Shown here piece by piece: positions 49,663 through 57,950 of a stretch of 64,000 nucleotides of DNA. Under the pieces are notes generated by a model that saw only the letters and a list, made by a program, of their open reading frames with translations, was not told the origin of the DNA and did no database searches. The stretch's first letter is position 1; every line of letters begins with the position of its first letter. Both the position numbers and the translations under genes were made by a program. This DNA is from an uncultured Steroidobacter sp. (GTDB taxonomy: Bacteria > Pseudomonadota > Gammaproteobacteria > Steroidobacterales > Steroidobacteraceae), in NCBI RefSeq assembly GCF_937958065.1, contig NZ_CALFXI010000005.1, forward strand, positions 1-64,000, given 5' to 3'.

Positions 49663-50571
49663 TCACCGGAGGATGCTGCCGCCAGCTGACCGCTCGGTCA
49701 GCTTCGGCCGGGCGGCTCTCAAGTACAGGTCCAGAAAATCGATGCCGTTGTCGATCGGCCTGTCGACGATGAACGTGCTCATGTGCTCCAGGCCCCGCAT
49801 CAGATACAGCTCGGCGGGGATGCCGTTGGCGTTCAATGCCTCGTACATGGCGTGGGCGTTGTTGTCGCCCACCGTGAAATCGAAGGTGCCGTGATACAGG
49901 AACATCGGTGGATCGTCGCTGCTCACCAGCGCCAGCGGCGAGGCCTCGCGCCACAGGCCGGGGTTCTCGTCATAGGAAACGCCGGTCAGCGCGTTGGTCA
50001 GCTTGCCGCCCTTGTAATAGCGGAGATCGACCGGCGTGCCGCCGGCCACGACCGCCTGCACGCGCGAGCCTTCGACGAACCATTTGTCGCTGGGGCTGGT
50101 GACCCCGGCCAGCGCCGCGAGATGCGCGCCGGCCGAGTAGCCCCAGGTGCCGATGCGGTTCTTCAACACGTTCAGATCCGAGGCATGCGCACGCAACCAA
50201 AGTACCGCCTGCTGCACGTCCTGAAGCTGCGCCGGGAAGTGCCATCGCGGGGCGAACCGGTACGACATGTTCAATACGACGTAGCCCCGCTCGGCAACCC
50301 GCTGCGAGATGTCGTTCATGTCCTCCCGCGTCCGACCCTCCCAGCCGCCGCCATGGATCATGACCACCGCCGGAAACGGGCCGTTGCCGGCCGGCTTGTA
50401 CAAGTCCGCCTTCAGTGCCTGCGGCCAGCTTGCGGGCGTGTAGACAAAATCCCGGGTCACGGTCACATCCACCGGACTCACCGACCCGATCCGGGCATCG
50501 CTCGGCCTGCCCTCATGCGAGGCACAGCCCGTCAACAACACCGCGGCCACCAGCAGCGCACGCCTGATCAT
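49663..50571 (-). CDS. Lipoprotein alpha/beta hydrolase (carboxylesterase type)
   Basis: 302 residues: lipoprotein signal (LLVAAVLLTGCASHEG), oxyanion hole VVMIHGGGWEG, nucleophile elbow TWGYSAGAHLAAL (GxSxG), acid in YHGTFDFTVG and His in RGLEHMSTF. Similar in design to acetyl-xylan/feruloyl-type esterases. ATG 50571 is chosen because it opens at the lipoprotein signal and has GAGGTGG upstream. It is the upstream neighbour of the LacI gene and may be regulated by it (inference). It parallels the secreted esterase beside the GH2 gene. Confidence 0.85.
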   Translation of the reverse strand: MIRRALLVAAVLLTGCASHEGRPSDARIGSVSPVDVTVTRDFVYTPASWPQALKADLYKPAGNGPFPAVVMIHGGGWEGRTREDMNDISQRVAERGYVVLNMSYRFAPRWHFPAQLQDVQQAVLWLRAHASDLNVLKNRIGTWGYSAGAHLAALAGVTSPSDKWFVEGSRVQAVVAGGTPVDLRYYKGGKLTNALTGVSYDENPGLWREASPLALVSSDDPPMFLYHGTFDFTVGDNNAHAMYEALNANGIPAELYLMRGLEHMSTFIVDRPIDNGIDFLDLYLRAARPKLTERSAGGSILR

Positions 50572-50668
50572 CTGACCACCTCGGCAGGACCCTCGCGTGG
50601 CACTTCGCGGTGCGACTGAATTTGGAGGCACTACTGGCACAGGTCCGCCTGCTGGTTAGAATCGGCTC

Positions 50669-50851
50669 ATGGATTCCAAGCTCTTACAACGACGCCTTGG
50701 CCAGGAAACCGATCCGGGGTTGCTGGCAGCGACCCAGCGTCTGACGCCGGAGCAGCGCTTGGATGCGTTTCTGACTCACAGCCGCCTGATGATGGAGCTG
50801 TATCAGCCAGGTCAACATCTCCGAAACTCTCGGCAGCCGAAGCCCACATGA
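50669..50851 (+). CDS. Small protein preceding a nucleotidyltransferase remnant
   Basis: 60 residues from ATG 50669, helical, with RLTPEQRLDAFLTHSRLMME at its centre. The stop overlaps the ATG of the broken nucleotidyltransferase gene (ATGA at 50848-50851), so they formed a two-gene unit. Small genes paired with MNT-fold nucleotidyltransferases may be partner or antitoxin-like proteins, but I cannot confirm this here. No ribosome site of note. Confidence 0.5.
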   Translation: MDSKLLQRRLGQETDPGLLAATQRLTPEQRLDAFLTHSRLMMELYQPGQHLRNSRQPKPT

Positions 50852-51091
50852 GAACCAGCCGCTCCGGTGAGTCAGCGCTGCTGTTGCTCGACGTCGTCGA
50901 CGTGTTGGCGCGCGAGCAGGTTGGTTATGCGGTCATAGGCGCCATGACCGCGTCGGTGCATGGGGTTGTTACCGGCCAGCATGGATGCCGACGCCGTGCT
51001 TTCCATAACGACTCAGCAGTTGGGCGCTCTGGAACGGCACTTTCGCGATGCCGGCTTCACGACAGAACTGCGGCGCGGCGATTCCCTGTAA
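50848..51091 (+). pseudogene. Frameshifted, truncated nucleotidyltransferase (MNT-fold) gene
   Basis: The first frame gives LLDVVDVLAREQVGYAVIGA followed by MTASVHGVV up to about 50970. The family reading then continues one base out of frame as ASMDADAVLS, ITTQQLGALERHF, RDAGFTTELRRGDSL, to TAA 51089-51091. One extra base near 50971 explains the switch. The metal-binding DAD signature is in the second frame. The catalytic C-terminal half is absent, so the gene is dead. Homologues have about 150-200 residues. Confidence 0.75.
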
Positions 51092-51121
51092 ACGCGCTTC
51101 AGAAATTGCTCGATTCTTGAG

Positions 51122-51271
51122 CTAGATCCAGACGTCGTTCCGGGCGGTGAGGGGGCCGCCGGCGGTGCCGGTGTTTACGACGCCTTTGGGCTCGACCAGC
51201 ATGACTTTACATTCGTCGGCGGCAAAGGGTTGGTGTTCGACGCCCTTGGGGACAACGTCATACGGCGGACC
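51122..51271 (-). pseudogene. C-terminal remnant of a cupin-family gene
   Basis: Read on the minus strand, 51271-51122 encodes PPYDVVPKGVEHQPFAADEC followed by KVMLVEPKGVVNTGTAGG and PLTARNDVWI, then a stop. This is the characteristic C-terminal end of small single-domain cupins (VVPKGVEH...NTG.AGG...NDVWI). In-frame stops lie upstream and no start is available, so only about 50 codons survive. It faces the nucleotidyltransferase remnant with 30 bp between them. Confidence 0.72.
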
Positions 51272-51397
51272 GCCAAGCGGCAGTTTCTTACGAAGCGGCC
51301 GGCACAGTTATTCTGCGCGAGCTGTCGGATCGGGAGCCGCTGGTGCGTCTTCAAGGAGACGCATCGATCTGGCCTGATCTACAGAAGGAACAACCCA

Positions 51398-52120
51398 ATG
51401 AACCGATTACTCGTACTCGGCGTGCTCGCTGCGCTGGCGGCGTGCTCACCCAAGCAGGAGGCTGCGAAGGAACCCGCTGCTGAGGCGCCGCAAGCCGCTG
51501 TCACGGCGCCCGCGGAAGAACCGGTGGACGCGCCGGCCGGGGCTTACACGATGGATCCTGCGCATACGAGTCTTCTGTTCCGCGTCGATCACCTCGGGTT
51601 CTCGAACTACACCGCGCGTTTCAAGAAGTCGAGCGCGCAGCTGCAGTTCGATCCAGACAATCTCGCGGCTTCCAACGTCACTGTCGTGGTTGACGCCAAG
51701 TCGCTTGAAACCGATTTCCCCGATCCGGCCTCCCTGGATTTCAATGCCGAGCTGCTCAGCGAGAAATGGTTGAACGCGGCGAAATATCCGGAAATCACAT
51801 TCCGCTCCATCAGCGTCGAGCCCACCGGCGCGCGGACCATGCGCATCAATGGCGAGCTCACGCTGCGCGGCGTGACCCGTCCGATGGTGTTGGAAGCGCG
51901 TCTCAATGGAGGCTATCGCGGCCATCCGATGGATCCGAATGCGCGCATCGGTTTCTCCGCAACCGGCGTGCTCAAGCGGTCCGAGTTCGGTATCGATTAT
52001 GGCATTCCCGCGCCCGGCACCAAGATGGGTGTGAGCGATGCAGTGAACGTGATCGTCGAAACCGAATTCTCCGGCCCACCGCTGAGCTCACCGACCGGTG
52101 AGGGCGGGCAGACTAAGTAA
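51398..52120 (+). CDS. YceI-family lipoprotein
   Basis: 240 residues: lipoprotein signal (VLGVLAALAACSPKQEA) and a YceI lipocalin-like barrel (about 55-230) with YTMDPAHTSLLFRVDHLGFS, ITFRSISVEPTG and INGELTLRGVTRPMVLEA. YceI proteins bind polyisoprenoids or amphiphiles in the periplasm and are often acid- or base-induced. ATG 51398 has AGAAGGAAC upstream; longer in-frame readings cross the cupin remnant. The outer-membrane barrel gene follows in the same direction. Confidence 0.88.
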   Translation: MNRLLVLGVLAALAACSPKQEAAKEPAAEAPQAAVTAPAEEPVDAPAGAYTMDPAHTSLLFRVDHLGFSNYTARFKKSSAQLQFDPDNLAASNVTVVVDAKSLETDFPDPASLDFNAELLSEKWLNAAKYPEITFRSISVEPTGARTMRINGELTLRGVTRPMVLEARLNGGYRGHPMDPNARIGFSATGVLKRSEFGIDYGIPAPGTKMGVSDAVNVIVETEFSGPPLSSPTGEGGQTK

Positions 52121-52147
52121 AAAATACTGCGCCTCGATTCGCCGTGC

Positions 52148-52184
52148 CGTACGATTGCATCGGATCATGAGATGCAATCGTACG
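52148..52184. repeat. 14-bp perfect inverted repeat before the barrel-protein gene
   Basis: CGTACGATTGCATC (52148-52161) and GATGCAATCGTACG (52171-52184) flank a 9-nt loop, ending 14 bp before the chosen start codon. There is no T-tract. It could be an operator for a dimeric regulator or an RNA hairpin in the leader; it also covers an alternative ATG at 52172. Confidence 0.65.
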
Positions 52185-52198
52185 CAGTCACGGAGCGA

Positions 52199-52990
52199 AT
52201 GGGGTCGGGCGGAATGTTTCGATGTGCGGCAGTGTCGGTGATGTTTGTTATTTCACTGAGCTGTGAAATTGCCGAAGCCGCAGATCCTGGTTTTTATGTC
52301 GGTGCTGCCGGCGGTCGAAGCGCGCAACGGCTCGACAAGCAGGCGGGCGTCGGGCCGATGCCCGCGGCGGCGTCGCGGCCGGACCCTCTCGTTCCTGGCG
52401 TACCGTATGTGCCGTATCCCGGCCTGAGACCTCCAATCACGTATCCTCCTCCGGCTTTTGGGGTGGCCGTGTTACTGCCGGCAGGAATCACTGCCGATGA
52501 AACGGACGTGGGTTGGAATGTCTCGCTCGGTTATCGCGTCAACAAATATCTGGCGGCGGAACTGGCCTATGTGGATTCCGGCGAGGCGTCGCTGGTCGAG
52601 CACTACCGGCCAGCGCTGGGAACGCCGCCCATTTCAGTGAGCGAGCTTACTCGCAGCTACAGCGTGACTTCGCGCGGGCCGGCCCTGTCGCTGCTTGGGT
52701 CGTGGCCGCTGAGCGCGAAGTGGGAGCTGTTCGTTCGTGGCGGCGTGCTGTTCGCCGAGCAGGAGGTCGAAGCCAGGACCCGGTCCGTGGGCGCGTTGGT
52801 CATTGCGCCCCAGATCGATCGCAGCTTCAGCGATCAAGTGGTCACCGTCGGCGCTGGCGTGCAGTGGGCATTCCTGCCGCGCTGGACGGCGCGGCTCGAA
52901 TATCAGCGCACGGACGATCTGCAGGCCAACGAAATCATGGGTGAGAGCCGCATCGACCAGGCTGCGCTGAGCGTGCTGTTCGGGCTGTAA
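52199..52990 (+). CDS. Outer-membrane beta-barrel protein (OmpW/Opa-like)
   Basis: 263 residues with a signal peptide (AAVSVMFVISLSCEIAEA, cut before ADPGFYVG). The opening ADPGFYVGAAGG and the end AALSVLFGL are typical of 8-stranded outer-membrane porin-like barrels; YRVNKYLAAELAYVDSG and LEYQRTDD are conserved strand segments. A Pro-rich insertion (about 45-85) likely forms an extracellular loop. ATG 52199 is preferred because CGGAG lies 5-6 bp upstream. The convergent dipeptidase-like gene ends 4 bp away. Ligand unknown. Confidence 0.8.
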   Translation: MGSGGMFRCAAVSVMFVISLSCEIAEAADPGFYVGAAGGRSAQRLDKQAGVGPMPAAASRPDPLVPGVPYVPYPGLRPPITYPPPAFGVAVLLPAGITADETDVGWNVSLGYRVNKYLAAELAYVDSGEASLVEHYRPALGTPPISVSELTRSYSVTSRGPALSLLGSWPLSAKWELFVRGGVLFAEQEVEARTRSVGALVIAPQIDRSFSDQVVTVGAGVQWAFLPRWTARLEYQRTDDLQANEIMGESRIDQAALSVLFGL

Positions 52991-52993
52991 CGC

Positions 52994-54121
52994 TCAGCTG
53001 CGCCACACGTCGCCGAACACCCGCATCAGATTGCGCCCGAGGATCTTTTCGATGCGGGTAGCGCTGTGGCCGCGGTCCGCGAGCATCTGGCCCAATGTTT
53101 CGAAGCGACGCGGCGTATTGAGATCGCTCGCGAACAGATAACCTTCTTCGCTTTCGCCCGGTGCGGCGATCTTTTTCTCCTTGCGCTGGCGGATGTCGGC
53201 AGCAAAGGCGTCTTTGTATTTCTGATCGAGGACGGCGGGTGAGATGGTGCCATCGGTGCCGATGGACACGTGATCCTCGCCGGCCACATTGATCATGTGT
53301 TCCAGGTGTCGAATGATGTCCGCGGCCGCGGGCTGTTTTCCGCCGGTCAGATAAGGCATGAAGAACACGCCGGGCACGCCGCCCTTGTCGGCGACGGCGC
53401 GCAGCTCCGCATCGGTGCGATGACGAGGATGATCGACCACCGCCGCGGCGCCGGTGTGGGTGAATGCGACCGGCTTTTTCGAGACCCGGATCGCGTCTGC
53501 GGACGTCTGTCGTCCGCAGTGACTGAGATCCACCAGAATGCCGAGCGAGTTGAGCCGCTCGATGGTTTCGATGCCCGTGCGGCTCAAGCCTGCATTGGCC
53601 GGCTCCATGCAGCCATCGCCAATCAGATTGCGGCGGTTGTAGGTCGGCTGCACCACGCGCAGGCCGAGCTGATACAGATCGTCGAGCAGATCCAGGTCGG
53701 TCTCGAAGGCAACGCCATCCTGCACGCCGCAGATCAGACCGGTGCGCCTGACTTTCTTGGCCGCTGTGATGTCCGCCACGGTGCGCACGCGAGCGAACGT
53801 GTCCGGGTGCCGCTCGATGTCACGCTCCACATCGAGCAGGTCGCGAACCAGGTCTTTGAAAGCAACGTCCGGTGCTGTCGTACCGACCGGTCCAAGGGTG
53901 ATGAGCACGGCTGACAGGCCGCTGTTCCGCACGTCTTCGAGATGAGCCTCGCCGAGCTTCTCGCCCGGTTGCATGGTGATGCTGCCGGGCCCGCCCAAGC
54001 CGTCGATGACGACGGCATCGTCGTAACCTTTCCAGGTCGCCGCGGTTGCCCAGCGCATGGGCGATGTCAGCGCGGCGGCGCCGGCGGCAAGCAGAACAGT
54101 GCGGCGGGAAAGGGCGGTCAT
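52994..54121 (-). CDS. Peptidase M19 (renal dipeptidase) homologue lacking several zinc ligands
   Basis: 375 residues with a twin-arginine-like leader (SRRTVLLAAGAAALT). The TIM-barrel pattern of membrane dipeptidases is clear: LGLRVVQPTYNRRN, GILVDLSHCG, AFTHTGA, DHVSIGTDGT. However, the DGHND motif that carries the first two zinc ligands reads DGLGG (residues 40-44), and the bridging Glu is Gln134 in CGVQDG. The two later His ligands (DLSH, THTG) remain. Probably a divergent subfamily with a single-metal or different chemistry. ATG 54121. Confidence 0.8.
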   Translation of the reverse strand: MTALSRRTVLLAAGAAALTSPMRWATAATWKGYDDAVVIDGLGGPGSITMQPGEKLGEAHLEDVRNSGLSAVLITLGPVGTTAPDVAFKDLVRDLLDVERDIERHPDTFARVRTVADITAAKKVRRTGLICGVQDGVAFETDLDLLDDLYQLGLRVVQPTYNRRNLIGDGCMEPANAGLSRTGIETIERLNSLGILVDLSHCGRQTSADAIRVSKKPVAFTHTGAAAVVDHPRHRTDAELRAVADKGGVPGVFFMPYLTGGKQPAAADIIRHLEHMINVAGEDHVSIGTDGTISPAVLDQKYKDAFAADIRQRKEKKIAAPGESEEGYLFASDLNTPRRFETLGQMLADRGHSATRIEKILGRNLMRVFGDVWRS

Positions 54122-54198
54122 GAACGGCTCCTTGTCGTTGCCGCGATTTCAGCGCGTGCCGGCATCGATTGCAAACATCGGCAGGCGCGCGCCGACGA

Positions 54199-54960
54199 TC
54201 AGGCTTTCAAGCGCCACCCGGTCTTGAAGATCCACCAGATCACGACCAGGCACAGCGTCAGGAACAGGAACGTCATGCCCAGGCTGATGCCGACCGCGAC
54301 GTCGGACACGCCGTAGAAACTCCAGCGGAAGCCGCTGATCAGGTACACGACGGGATTGAACAGTGCCACCCGCTGCCAGACCTCCGGCAGCATGCTGATG
54401 GAATAGAAGCTGCCGCCGAGGAACGCCAGCGGCGTCACCACCATGATGGGCACGATTTGCAGCTTCTCCCAACCGCTGGCCCACAGACCGATGATGAAGC
54501 CGAACAGGCTGAAGGTGATCGAAGTGAGCACCAGGAACGACACCATCCACAGCGGGTGCTCGATGCTGAAGGGCACGAACAGCCGCGCGGTCGCGAGAAT
54601 CACCAGGCCGAGCATCATCGATTTGGTGGCTGCCGCGCCCACATAGCCGATCACGATTTCCAGCGCCGAGATCGGCGCCGACAGCACTTCGTAAATGGTG
54701 CCCGAGTAACGCGGCATGTAGATGCCGAACGACGCGTTGGAAATGCTCTCGGTGAGCACCGAGAGCATGATCAGCCCGGGCACGATGAACGCGCCATAGC
54801 TCACGCCTTCGATCTGCGCCATGCGCGAGCCGATCGCGGCCCCGAACACGACGAAATACAGCGAGGTGGAGATCACCGGCGACAACAGGCTTTGCACCAG
54901 CGTGCGGAACCAGCGGGCCAGCTCGAAGCGATAGATCGCACTGATGGCGTAACCGTTCAT
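54199..54960 (-). CDS. yadH: ABC-2 type permease (YadH-like)
   Basis: 253 residues with six predicted helices. The family pattern is strong: SLLSPVISTSLYFVVFGAAI, IVPGLIMLSVLTESI, GGSFYSISMLPEVWQ and NPVVYLISGFRWSFYG. YadGH-type pumps are ABC-2 exporters of unknown substrate, often with a link to envelope polysaccharides or drugs. ATG 54960 overlaps the ATPase stop by 4 bp. It precedes the M19 homologue gene by about 77 bp on the same strand. Confidence 0.88.
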   Translation of the reverse strand: MNGYAISAIYRFELARWFRTLVQSLLSPVISTSLYFVVFGAAIGSRMAQIEGVSYGAFIVPGLIMLSVLTESISNASFGIYMPRYSGTIYEVLSAPISALEIVIGYVGAAATKSMMLGLVILATARLFVPFSIEHPLWMVSFLVLTSITFSLFGFIIGLWASGWEKLQIVPIMVVTPLAFLGGSFYSISMLPEVWQRVALFNPVVYLISGFRWSFYGVSDVAVGISLGMTFLFLTLCLVVIWWIFKTGWRLKA

Positions 54961-55880
54961 CGTTGATGCACCAGGCTGACGAAAATTTCTTCCAGCGAGC
55001 TTTCGCTGGTGTGCAGGTCCTTGAAGTCGATGCCGTGCTCGCTCAGTTGCCGCAGCAGGCTGGCGATGCCGGTCGCGTCGGCCTGAGTGTCGAAGGTGTA
55101 GATGAGCTGCGTGCCGTCGGGCGACAGCTCCAGCTGACGGTTCGCGAGCTGCGCGGGGATCTGCTGCAGCGGTGCCTGCAGATGCAACGTGAGCTGCTTG
55201 CGTCCGAGCTTGCGCATCAGCGTGTGCTTTTCCTCGACCAGAATGATCTGGCCCTTGCTGATCACGCCGATCCGATCCGCCATCTCTTCGGCTTCTTCGA
55301 TGTAGTGCGTGGTGAGAATGATGGTCACGCCGCTGTCTCGCAGCGACCGGACCATGTCCCACATGTCACGTCGCAGCTCCACATCGACGCCGGCGGTGGG
55401 CTCGTCGAGGAACAGGATCTGCGGCTCGTGCGAGAGCGCCTTGGCGATCATCACGCGCCGCTTCATGCCGCCGGACAGCGAGATGATGGTGCTGTCCTTC
55501 TTGTCCCACAGCGACAGCTCCTTCAGCACCTTTTCCAGATGCGCCGGATTCGGCGGCTTGCCGAACAGGCCGCGGCTGAAGTTCACGGTCGCCCAGACGG
55601 TCTCGAAGGCGTCGCTGGTGAGCTCCTGCGGCACCAGCCCGATCTTGGAGCGTGCGGCGCGAAATTCCTTGCGGATGTCATGACCGTCGGCGGTCACGCT
55701 GCCGGAGGTGGCATTGACGATGCCGCAGATGATGCTGATCAGGGTGGTCTTGCCGGCGCCGTTCGGTCCCAGCAAGGCAAAGATTTCACCGCGGCGGATC
55801 TCGAGGTCGACGCCTTTGAGGGCCTGAAAGCCCGAGGCGTAGGTCTTGACCAGGTTCTGGACCGAGATGATGGATTGCAC
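54957..55880 (-). CDS. yadG: ABC transporter ATP-binding protein (YadG-like)
   Basis: 307 residues: Walker A GPNGAGKTT, signature LSGGMKRRVMIAKA, Walker B ILFLDEPTAGVD and switch His in TTHYIEEAEE; a C-terminal regulatory domain ends the protein. Start: GTG 55880 with CGGAG upstream gives the N-terminus MQSIISVQNLVKTY; an ATG at 55922 adds 14 residues and is the alternative. Works with the ABC-2 permease encoded directly downstream. Confidence 0.9.
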   Translation of the reverse strand: MQSIISVQNLVKTYASGFQALKGVDLEIRRGEIFALLGPNGAGKTTLISIICGIVNATSGSVTADGHDIRKEFRAARSKIGLVPQELTSDAFETVWATVNFSRGLFGKPPNPAHLEKVLKELSLWDKKDSTIISLSGGMKRRVMIAKALSHEPQILFLDEPTAGVDVELRRDMWDMVRSLRDSGVTIILTTHYIEEAEEMADRIGVISKGQIILVEEKHTLMRKLGRKQLTLHLQAPLQQIPAQLANRQLELSPDGTQLIYTFDTQADATGIASLLRQLSEHGIDFKDLHTSESSLEEIFVSLVHQR

Positions 55881-55971
55881 GCGGGCTCCGCTACTCGACC
55901 TGCTCGAGTGAAGGGCCGGCATTATAGAGAAGTCGGTGCGGCCGTCGGAGCACAGCGCAATTTCCGCCCTG

Positions 55972-56886
55972 TCACGAATGTTGGCGCATGCGTGCCCGGG
56001 CGAGCAGCCACACGCCGGCCACGACCAGCGCGGTGCCGGCCGCGATCCAGGCATTGAACGGCTCGCCCAGGACCAGGACGCTGAGGATGATGGTGGACAT
56101 CGGCCCGATCATGCCGACCTGCGCGGTGATGCCGGCGCCGATGCGTTCCAGCGCCATCATGGTGATGAGCACCGGCACGAAGGTGCACAACACCGCATTA
56201 AGCACCGACAGCCAGATGACCTCGGGTGCCACGATCATGGCCGAGGGCGGCTTCAAGATGAAAAACTGCGCGATACACAGGAAGCAGGCGATGCTCGTTC
56301 CCAGCCCGGTGACGCGCATCGCGCCGAGCCGGCGCACGATCTGTCCGCTGTATACCAGATAGAGCGCATAGCTCACGGCGCTGGCGAACACCAGTGCCGT
56401 GCCCAGGGTGATGTCCGGTCCGCTGCGCACGTCGTGACCGAACACCACCAGCACGCCGAGATAGCTCAGCCCGAGCGCCAGCCATTGCGGCCGGCTCACT
56501 TCGGTCTTGAACAGCAGCTTGCCGGCCAGCAGCACGATGGTGGGATTCAAGTACAGGATCAGCCGTTCCAGATTGGCGCTGATGTATTGCAGGCCGGCGA
56601 AATCCAGATAGCTCGCCAGGTAATAGCCACAAAAGCCGAGGCCGACGAGCGTGCGCCAGTCTTGCGCGCCGGGCGCTGGCTGATTGCGTCCGGCCCACCA
56701 CGACAGCGTCAGGAACAGCGGCAGCGCGAACAGCATGCGGTACATGATCGTCGTCACCGCATCGACGCCGTGGCGATAGGCCAGCTTGATGATGATGGCC
56801 TTGCAGGAAAACGCGATGGCGCCGGCGGCTGCCAGCAGCACGCCGGTAAGCAATTCACGCCGCTCGGTTGCGGCAGGCACATTCAT
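55972..56886 (-). CDS. EamA/DMT-superfamily permease
   Basis: 304 residues, ten helices in two EamA repeats (AAAGAIAFSCKAIIIKLAYR; LNAVLCTFVPVLITMMALER). This branch resembles drug/metabolite exporters of the YcxC/RarD side of the superfamily. ATG 56886 faces the divergent arginase gene (56958) with only 71 bp between, so the promoters must overlap. It could export an amine or amino acid connected with arginine breakdown, though that is inference from position only. Confidence 0.85.
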   Translation of the reverse strand: MNVPAATERRELLTGVLLAAAGAIAFSCKAIIIKLAYRHGVDAVTTIMYRMLFALPLFLTLSWWAGRNQPAPGAQDWRTLVGLGFCGYYLASYLDFAGLQYISANLERLILYLNPTIVLLAGKLLFKTEVSRPQWLALGLSYLGVLVVFGHDVRSGPDITLGTALVFASAVSYALYLVYSGQIVRRLGAMRVTGLGTSIACFLCIAQFFILKPPSAMIVAPEVIWLSVLNAVLCTFVPVLITMMALERIGAGITAQVGMIGPMSTIILSVLVLGEPFNAWIAAGTALVVAGVWLLARARMRQHS

Positions 56887-56957
56887 GGGCTGGAGTACAA
56901 TCGGCGCGGCTGAACAAAGTCGTTCGCGCTTGCGATTGTATCGAGAGGATCACGACC

Positions 56958-57926
56958 ATGAGCACGCAAATCACGGTGGCGGAATCGTCATTCGCGATGG
57001 GTAAGAGCAGGCCGGTGTCACTGATCGGCGCCCCGACCGATGCCGGTGCTGCCGACCGCGGCTCGTCGATGGGGCCCGAAGCGCTGCGCGTGGCCAGGCT
57101 GCGAGAAGCGCTGGCCGGGCGCGGCCTGGAGGTCGTGGACCGTGGCAATCTCAACGGGCCCGCCAATCCGTGGCTGGAGCCCGTCCAGGGCTATCGTCAC
57201 CTTGCCGAAGTAGCCGAGTGGAACCGACTGGTCCACGATGCAATGTATGCAGCGCTGCAGGACGGGCATCTGCCCATCCTGCTCGGCGGCGATCATTGCC
57301 TGGGCATCGGCTCGATCAGCGCGGTCGCGCGTTTCTGTCGCGAGCGTGGCAAGAAGCTGCGCGTGTTCTGGCTGGATGCGCACGCCGATTTCAACACGCG
57401 CGAGCTTTCGCCGAGCGGTAACATCCATGGCATGCCGGTGGCCTGTCTGTGCGGCTTCGGTCCGCCGGAGCTGACCGAGCTCGGCGGTCACAAGCCGGCC
57501 ATCGATCCGTCATGGATCCGGCAGATCGGCATTCGCAGCGTCGACCCGCTGGAGAAGCGCTTCGTGCACGAGCAGGGGCTGGAAGTGTTCGACATGCGTT
57601 ACATCGACGAACACGGCATGCGTGCGACCATGGAGCAGGCGCTGCACGGCCTGGATGCAGACACGCATCTGCACGTGAGCTTCGACGTCGATTTCCTGGA
57701 TCCGGAGATCGCGCCGGGCGTGCTCACGACCATCCCGGGCGGGCCGTCGTATCGCGAGGCGCAGCTGTGCATGGAGATGATCGCCGATACCGGGCGCATG
57801 GCTTCGCTGGACGTGATGGAGTTGAATCCGGCGCTCGACGTTCGCAACAGGACCGCGCTGCTGGCGGTCGATCTGATCGAATCGCTGTTCGGCAAGAGCA
57901 CGCTGATGCGCCGCTCGGCCCCTTGA
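56958..57926 (+). CDS. rocF: Arginase (ureohydrolase family)
   Basis: 322 residues. The dimanganese ligands are clear: His in ILLGGDHCLGIG, Asp and His in WLDAHADFNT, and the Asp pair in SFDVDFLDPEIAPG. The serine/asparagine loop SPSGNIHGMPVA after the second motif matches arginases rather than agmatinases. It splits arginine into ornithine and urea. ATG 56958 has GAGAGGA upstream. The beta-propeller gene follows at 24 bp; they are probably cotranscribed. Confidence 0.88.
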   Translation: MSTQITVAESSFAMGKSRPVSLIGAPTDAGAADRGSSMGPEALRVARLREALAGRGLEVVDRGNLNGPANPWLEPVQGYRHLAEVAEWNRLVHDAMYAALQDGHLPILLGGDHCLGIGSISAVARFCRERGKKLRVFWLDAHADFNTRELSPSGNIHGMPVACLCGFGPPELTELGGHKPAIDPSWIRQIGIRSVDPLEKRFVHEQGLEVFDMRYIDEHGMRATMEQALHGLDADTHLHVSFDVDFLDPEIAPGVLTTIPGGPSYREAQLCMEMIADTGRMASLDVMELNPALDVRNRTALLAVDLIESLFGKSTLMRRSAP

Positions 57927-57950
57927 TGGCGCAACCTGAAGGAAACAAGA

